Source of the DNA: Heligmosomoides polygyrus polygyrus
Taxonomy: Eukaryota; Nematoda; Chromadorea; Rhabditida; Heligmosomidae
NCBI GenBank assembly: GCA_947396885.1
Contig: OX377203.1
Span: forward strand, 29,329,253-29,393,252
Direction: 5' to 3'
Length of the DNA: 64,000 nucleotides
The notes beneath the pieces were generated by a model that did not search any database, had not been told where the DNA came from, and saw nothing but the letters and a program-made list of their open reading frames with translations. The translations under genes were made by a program, and so were the position numbers. Of the stretch, positions 58,456 through 64,000 are shown piece after piece; positions within the stretch are counted from its first letter, which is position 1, and every line of letters starts with the position of its first letter.

Positions 58456-58740
58456 TAAGGATAAAGGATAAAGGACGGCGTTACTCAATCCTTTTTGGGA
58501 TGCGCCACGCATTCTACTTCTACGAGATGTCGTGGAGGCGATTTGAATGCGTATTTGGCCATACAATGACTTGCGGTGGCCAGCCGATGAAGAAGTCAGG
58601 GCTCTATCCTTCCCTACCAATTCAACGACCCCGGAGGGATGGAAGGCTTGGTTAGCCTGAGCGGGAAATCTGAACCACGAACCTGGTATCGGGTGTACGC
58701 GACAGCCGGCGCCTCCTCCGACTGCGCTACACGCGCCCTC
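58456..58740 (-). mobile_element. tRNA-derived SINE, copy G (most complete)
   Basis: Minus strand starts GAGGGCGCGTGTAGCGCAGT with a perfect A-box consensus (TAGCGCAGTCGG), then GATACCAGGTTCGTGGTTCA as B-box region, body CTAACCAAGCCTTCCATCCC, and ends GAGTAACGCCGTCCTTTATCC plus TTTATCC repeats. About 285 bp. It serves here as reference for the family: tRNA head, unrelated body, TTTATCC tail. Confidence 0.9.
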
Positions 58741-58773
58741 TGATGGCCATAAGCGGGATAATAGTGTGGGAAA

Positions 58774-59255
58774 CTAATCAGTGCAGGGAGGAGTCCGGAG
58801 AAATGGACAGAGCACCGGTTCTGGAGGATTGAAGGGAAGAAGCATATGACTGTATGAGCTCGCCTTACCGCCCCGACGACAACAGGTAGGTAGGATCTTC
58901 GACAACAACGATAGTACGACTCGATGCAAACAGCAGACTGTGCAGCTTGACCCCTTCGTAGTTGTCCTATGCCGTGGCAAAACTTGTCCGTATGTAGTGG
59001 TAGTTCTAAATCGCCCTGTTGATCGGCTCCGCCCCAAGCGCTCTGAGCGCTCTGTGCTCAACTCAATTGGACACGTTCATCTCCTCTGAATTCGTCATCA
59101 GCAGACGATAAGCTCTAACTCCAATTCCGTTCAGGTCCATGCCGTCAGCGGCTTCGAACTGCAATTTCTTTCCTCCTGGAACACCAAACGACCGTCGCTG
59201 TTGCATTGGGCTACATTGAGACAAGCACACATTAGTCATAAAAGCCACGATTTTT
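58774..59255 (-). other. Open frames in fold-back 2 core, unassigned
   Basis: At 59063-59207, after an acceptor-like CAATGTAG, the minus strand reads PMQQRRSFGVPGGKKLQFEA, then DLNGIGVRAYRLLM to a stop. This is protein-like but not recognised. The next frame, 58774-59061, is low-complexity-like. A captured host exon is possible; chance is too. Confidence 0.25.
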
Positions 59256-59854
59256 GGGTACCACGATTCTGGAGCCCTTATAAGTGCACATCTTTGGTCT
59301 GGACAACGGGCAGGTTTATCCCGTCTTCTTCCTCCTTTCTGTGAACGCGCAAAACCCTTACAGTTTCACACACCTCTCAAAAAGCGGTACATAATACAAG
59401 AAAATTAGACCACTCGCTGCATACAATTAAGGGCAAGCCAAGGATTTACAGTGACGTTGATCTTTATCGCAATGAAGATTCTGTACTCCTCGGCTTTTCA
59501 AAAATGCCGTTAATCGCACAATCCTTTTAACAGGATTTTGTCGCGCTCTGTGCCTGGATAGATATCCACCAATCAAAAGGTTTGATTCTGGAAATTCAAT
59601 GTGATATGGCATATGTTCTACCTGTGGGCAGATGCTGTCGTAAGCAAGGAAGCCTTCACCTAGAATTTCTTCGAAAATTAGGCATCCACCTGCGAACCTC
59701 TGTTCTTGCTGGACCTAAGCCCTTCTTCACGTCAGAAATGTTGCCCATTTATTGTGCTTCATTATGTCGGGAAATCGTTTAAGAGCGGTCACCAACAATA
59801 GGATTGCACTGTAAATTGTTATTCTAGTAATATATTTTGCCACACGATGTTTTT

Positions 59855-59984
59855 AGGTGGACGCTTTTATTCAGCAGGGCCTGCTTATGAGCAGGGTGAA
59901 CATCCGTCCTTAGCGGGTGGAGCTACGCCTCCGGGGCGACACAACGTCGAAACATCGGGCCTTGCTGAATAAGAACGTCCGCCT
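59855..59984. mobile_element. Small inverted-repeat element (130 bp)
   Basis: Arms AGGTGGACGCTTTTATTCAG (59855) and CTGAATAAGAACGTCCGCCT (ending 59984) are inverted over 27 bp with about four mismatches. The centre contains GCGACACAACGTCGAAACATC, faintly like a Penelope 3' end. Non-coding. Confidence 0.55.
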
Positions 59985-60070
59985 CTGCAGCGGCACAATG
60001 GAATACTGACAACAGATGACGTAGTGAATTTACCCCACCCTGAAAGTCTCGTTACCGTTCATGATGTCAG

Positions 60071-60181
60071 CCGATGAACAGCGCTTTATCCTTCCCAGAC
60101 AAGTCTGGTACCAATTCACCAACCCGGAGGGATGGAAGGCTTGGTCGGCCTGAGCAGGAAATCCGAACCTGGAGCCTAGTT
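60071..60181 (-). mobile_element. tRNA-derived SINE, copy H (partial)
   Basis: Body and part of the head only: CTTCCCAGACAAGTCTGGTA, GGGATGGAAGGCTTGGTCGG, AGCAGGAAATCCGAACCTGG. Located next to the right arm of fold-back 2. Confidence 0.7.
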
Positions 60182-61488
60182 AGTACAATCAATTACGCAG
60201 CATTCTTATCTCAATACGTAGAGCGTGAAAATCAACTCGGATCAAAACAATATTTAAATTATATAAAATTATCAGTATAATATACGAAAGTGAAGACCGA
60301 GGCGAATCAATAGTACCGTTCGCGGAACAGTCCCCTATAATTGGCACAGTACTCTGGGTCTCGCACTTAGATGCGAGGAGGCCTTGATCGGGCGCGGGCG
60401 ATGCACGCAGAGCCCAGGTCGCGCCGAACGCTGCCCAGAACTCGACCTCAGCAGAAAAGGCGCAAAAAATCGAATCTCTTCAAATTTTATAAAACAATGT
60501 TGTTGGGAAGCGCTTCCAATGCTGGGTTCCCCCCATTTTAAGCATTTGAGGAACTGACTCACGTAGAGTCCTAAATTTTGAAAACAAAATAGGATCAGGA
60601 AATTGTATCTTTTTCTCGAGTTTAGACACCTGAAAAACTATATTAGAGTGAACTCAGCTCCTCCTACCTTGCCTGTATCAGAGCCATGCAGACCTATTTT
60701 GCACAGAAAAGATTTCAGCACACTCGCTTCTGTCCTTAGAAAGTTGCAGTACGCAAAACGTTGGGAAAAACGTTGCTGAAGGTGGTGCGCAGTGGATTTG
60801 TGACAGGCAAAAATTTTCTTTTTTTTCAAGTTAAAAGTGGGCCATCTGCAATCCACCTACGTGCTTTAGAGTTCAGAGCAAATTTTAACTTTGTAACTTC
60901 CTTTTGAACAAAGTTACAGCACCTGCCACACAGGAAAAGCTCATTGTTGGTCAAGAATGGAGAACTTGTTGGGGGATGCGGAATCTAGACATTTATCCCA
61001 GATATGATACCTTTTTCGAGCAAAGAAATTTTCAGTAATACAAAATTAGCTATTCCCTGTGCGGGTGATAGCGCAATTGGAGAATATGCCGGCTGTCGCA
61101 TGCTGGAGAGTCGAGGTTCACGGACTGGGCGCCGTCCAGACCTATTTCCATGGTGTTGCAAGCTTCTCGGTCTACAGAATTTTCCTTAAGGAGGAGCTAC
61201 TGTGAACGCGCTGGCATTAGATCCGCGGGCTTAAATGTCCTTTGGGCGCAATTAGTGGAGACGTCGCTCGCTAATGAATATCCCCAGGCACTTTCGAAAA
61301 AATAGCGGTAAAAATGGAGTGGCGAAAAATGTTTTTGCGGCAGTGGGTAGATCTCATCGAGTAGATCACAGCGGTGTGTGAGTTTTTCAAAAAGGATGAA
61401 GATCAAAAGGGCTACAGCAAAAGAACAGAAAGAACGCGGAAAACGCGCCCACCGCGCCCTTTTTCCAATCCTTATGGTGGGTATTGTA

Positions 61489-62050
61489 GGGCTCTCTCCC
61501 TTTTGTACCCATTGCCTTTTCCTCGGAAGTTGGCACACAGAACCCAGGACTCTTCGCCTGTCACAATCCGCGGAAGAAACGATTTTCTTCCTTATCTGGA
61601 CAGAAGAGAAGCAGCGATGGAGAGCCGTCGACCTTTCTGAGTGTCTGACAGGGCATGTGGAATCCAAGCTCCAAATTTCCATGAAAGCCAAGATTCTTCA
61701 GATGGATCCCCACTATCCTATGAGACACTTCGAGCTTCTCTGCCAGCTGACGTGTCGTCTGCCAACTATCGGTACGAAGAAGATGGTGTAGTTCACTGTC
61801 GTCCAATCCAGTTGGCCTTCCTGACCATGCTTTGCCCTCAGTGAATAATTTCCCTTTAAAGACTTTCCGAACCACTCATAACAGGCGCGATGAGTGGTAG
61901 ATCCCAAGCCATATATGTGGTTAATTTGGTCTGCTGCCTGACGTGCTGTGGATTCTTTAATGAATTCTTGAAGAATGCCGTGCTGAAAACGGCCATGAGG
62001 TAGATCTGGCATTGAGTCCGGAAGATTGAGTAGATAACGAAGTACAAGAA
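61489..62050 (-). pseudogene. Mariner transposase, N-terminal half
   Basis: HTH region (GILQEFIKESTARQAADQIN, YEWFGKSLKG) followed, in other frames, by SGRPTGLDDSELHHLLRTDS and TRQLAEKLEVSHRIVGIHLK, the second paired-like helix-turn-helix of mariner transposases. The segment just before the insertion point encodes RKRQWVQKGESP, matching the region before the last catalytic Asp. At least two frameshifts are visible. Confidence 0.8.
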
Positions 62051-62205
62051 GGGTCTTAACCTGTGTCTGCGTGCGAACGGTAGACAAGTGTGATAGGATT
62101 ACGAAATCAGCAATCAACATTGGCTAGTGCGTTTACAAGGGGAAGGGTAAAAAAAAATTCGAAGTGTGAAGAGACTTTTTTTCCAACCTAATAAATATAA
62201 ATATA

Positions 62206-62346
62206 ATGAGTTTAAGCGGAATTTCACTAAGCAGTAACATAGAGCCCTTTCTTAGACCATTCGACTTCATAAGTCCGTCGGTGTTTAAACTTTCAAAGCA
62301 CCAGATTGAGCTTTTTGTTGCTCACTTCACTGATTGCGAATCTTAG
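62206..62346 (+). CDS. Short 46-codon frame before the Penelope-type RT
   Basis: ATG at 62206, 15 bases after the mariner end, opens MSLSGISLSSNIEPFLRPFD and continues ISPSVFKLSKHQIELF to TAG at 62344. It overlaps the RT frame in a different phase. The composition is protein-like. It could be the N-terminal part of the element's protein joined by a frameshift. Unrecognised. Confidence 0.35.
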   Translation: MSLSGISLSSNIEPFLRPFDFISPSVFKLSKHQIELFVAHFTDCES

Positions 62347-63511
62347 GAAAATTGAATTGAATCCACCCGCAACGATGGAAATGAGCTTAATATATGCAAA
62401 AGCACATGTAGATCTTTCCCAATCGGTCTTTAAATTTAGATTTATTACCGGGGCATATAATAGCAGTGTTAAGCCCTTAGCCCTAGAACTTTGTTGTATA
62501 TTTACTTTTCTAAAAACACACTTTATTAATTACGCCAATAACGTAGCTAGTAATACAAGGTCTATTAAAACATATTGGGCTATCAAAAATTCTAACATAA
62601 CACCAGAACTAGCAAGTATTGACGCAGATAATGTTAAATTGTATTCCGCTGATTTTACAGACATGTTCACTAGCATGCCTCATACTGTTATAATGGAAAA
62701 AATGAAAAATCTTATTATTCTTTGCTTCAAAAATTCTGGAAAAAATTTCATAGCATGTAATGGATATAAAACTTTCTATACTGATAACTCAACTCAAAAT
62801 AATAAATATAGGTATTATAATATAACGGATCTTTTATATTTAATAGACTACTTATTGAAAAATAGTTACTGCATATTCGCCAGTATAGTATTTAAACAAA
62901 ATAAAGGAGTTCCTCAAGGAGGTAACTTCAGCCCTTTACTCGCTGACTTAACCATGTCTATGTTTGAATTTGAATACTCTAAGAATACAATTTTAAATAG
63001 AAACCAATTGTTTAAGCCATTTAGATATATGGACGACATACTTATAGTTCATAATTACAAAGAAAGCCATATTGATTACATACTTACTTTAGTTTATAAA
63101 AACACATTGGAATTTAAAAAAACACACTAAAGTGAATACAAATGTAACTATCTCGACATAACTATTGAAGTCGTAAATAATAAAATTGAAAACAACCTAT
63201 ACAACAAAACAGATTCTTTCAATTTTAAAGTAAATAGGTTTCCACACGTAGACTCACAGATTTCAATCAAAATTAAACATAATGTCATTTATACAGAAAC
63301 ACTTAGAATAGCTACTGTCTGTTCAACATTTCAATATTTTTGCACTAAGATAAGAGAACTTCACAGAATACTTAGACATAATGGATATAGCACAGAATTT
63401 ATTACCGAAAATATAAGAAAGTGTCTAAATAAAAACAGGCAAATACTATATAAGTACAGCATGTTAGATAACTATAATAAAGCAATAAACTTTATAAAAA
63501 CACTCAAATAG
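62306..63511 (+). pseudogene. Penelope-type reverse transcriptase with one in-frame TAA
   Basis: Reverse transcriptase of an AT-rich retroelement, about 400 codons. Motifs in order: FKFRFITGAYNSS (fingers), YWAIKNS, motif A LYSADFTDMFTSMPH, motif B NKGVPQGGNFSPLLADL, motif C FRYMDDILIV (YMDD catalytic pair). After a single TAA at 63128-63130 the same frame resumes with CNYLDITIEVV, NLYNKTDSFNFKVNRFPH and HNVIYTETLRIA, the thumb-like region of Penelope-like RTs, and stops at 63511. First ATG 62375. No GIY-YIG follows the RT. I infer either an endonuclease-lacking element or a Naiad/Chlamys-type Penelope-like element, which has the endonuclease first and would have lost it by 5' truncation. Confidence 0.75.
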
Positions 63512-64000
63512 CTCGAAGTAGTTTTCCATCTCCTTCTATTGAACTTATAAATTTATTCTGAATAAACAAATAAATAAATAAACATCGTAATTGCGTTGAA
63601 AAAAGTAGTGATTTTTGAATAGAATCACTTGTAAGTAGCACCTCCATTCTCAGCGTGTAAAGAATGAAATGAATACCGTAATGATAACATATATCACAAT
63701 ATCTATCCTGATACCGTACAATAGAGCACAGTATGAATTACTTTATATAGAAAGAAGAAAGAGAGTGGCTGTAGCAACAGAATTTTGTAAGTTTATTATT
63801 TTTCACTAACAATATTTAACAAAAAATGTTTTAAAATTATTTCAAATTTAAACGAATTGTAATAAAATCTTTTCTAAAATTAAATATGTGTACAATTTAA
63901 TAAATTTCTTCGTTTTAACGTTTTATGGTAAAAAATTTAAAAAATAATGCTGTCAAAAAAAATAGAATAAATTAATAAATAAATAGTTGAAAATATGGAA
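63512..64000. other. AT-rich 3' flank with TAAA repeat, no gene
   Basis: An AACAAATAAATAAATAAACA microsatellite at about 63562-63583 may be the 3' tail of the Penelope-type element. The rest is AT-rich to the window end without open frames. Confidence 0.55.

Larger units (their letters stand above)
55839..61486. mobile_element. 5.6-kb TA-flanked fold-back element 2, inside mariner
   Basis: Starts CAATACCCACCATAAGGATT, ends with its inverse; TA at 55837-55838 and 61487-61488. Arms are about 55839-57080 and 60274-61486 and appear more than 95% identical. The left arm has a small duplication of ACGGTACTATTGATTCG. The ~3.1-kb middle is unique and carries further insertions. Each arm contains a SINE-like head (TGATAGCGCAATTGGAGAA) at about 56175-56260 and 61065-61150. 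No transposase gene is recognisable. Mirror-image frames in the arms are not genes. Confidence 0.85.
55281..62191 (-). mobile_element. Mariner (cecropia-type) transposon, split by nested insertion
   Basis: Termini TTAGGTTGGAAAAAAAGTCT at 55281 and its inverse ending at 62191, each flanked by TA (55279-55280, 62192-62193). Subtracting the nested element leaves about 1.26 kb, a normal mariner length. TTAGGTTGG ends are typical of the cecropia subfamily, which is known from hookworm genomes. The transposase runs on the minus strand. Confidence 0.88.

Noticed and set aside
59855..59984. Fourth hammerhead motif at GTCGAAACATCGGG
   Set aside because: The CTGANGA box is not recognisable (GGGGCGA) and the inverted arms explain the structure better.
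56137..61189. Identical 61-codon and 75-codon frames occurring twice
   Set aside because: They are mirror copies within the arms of fold-back 2; each includes SINE head sequence and is not a gene family.

Overview
The window reads as nuclear DNA from an animal, most likely a strongylid (clade V) nematode of the hookworm type. The grounds are intron-rich genes with GT-AG introns, RTE-1-like and CR1-like LINEs, a cecropia-type mariner (TTAGGTTGG ends) like those known from hookworms, and many tRNA-derived SINE copies. The species call is inference from element types and general character, not a database match. There are no bacterial operons, CRISPR arrays or rRNA genes.

Two host genes can be assembled exon by exon. 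On the + strand, 28965-40648 encodes an ankyrin-repeat protein ending in a SOCS box (ASB-type substrate receptor of a Cullin-5 ubiquitin ligase): 14 exons, about 501 codons, every junction in phase. On the - strand, exons at 54803-43140 encode the C-terminal part of malectin, the ER glycan-binding membrane protein: end of the malectin domain, acidic Glu tract, Gly-Pro-Arg...Pro-Tyr-Ala motif and tail-anchoring membrane helix. Its N-terminal exons are not in the window. The two genes converge around 41.1-43.1 kb.

Most of the rest is layered mobile DNA. 1-5.2 kb: a CR1-like LINE 3' part and several broken RTE/CR1 reverse-transcriptase pieces. 5.2-10.9 kb: a 42-bp satellite-like repeat, two inverted copies of a tRNA-containing repeat, and between them a 2.8-kb fold-back element with hAT-like ends and a perfect 8-bp target duplication (6842-9651). 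11.0-15.2 kb: a second hAT-like element, split by an apparently intact full-length RTE retrotransposon (11680-14822, one open frame of 1013 codons, AAG tail, perfect 17-bp target duplication). 15.2-24.3 kb: little that is recognisable except two Penelope-like 3' ends with hammerhead-like motifs, one next to a GIY-YIG endonuclease fragment. 24.3-27.4 kb: a nearly complete but mutated RTE element. 46.4-46.8 kb: a GC-rich Harbinger-type MITE. 48.5-52.8 kb: a 4.3-kb fold-back element in a malectin intron.

55.3-62.2 kb is a nest of insertions: a mariner whose transposase gene is split in mid-frame by a 5.6-kb fold-back element, which itself holds a third TIR element, SINEs and a small MITE. The two large TA-flanked fold-back elements (48476-52809 and 55839-61486) share the terminal bases CAATACC and may belong to one non-autonomous family. 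The last 1.8 kb changes to AT-rich DNA carrying a Penelope-type reverse transcriptase with all catalytic motifs, no endonuclease after it, and one in-frame TAA. That last element and the hammerhead-like motifs are the most unusual content.
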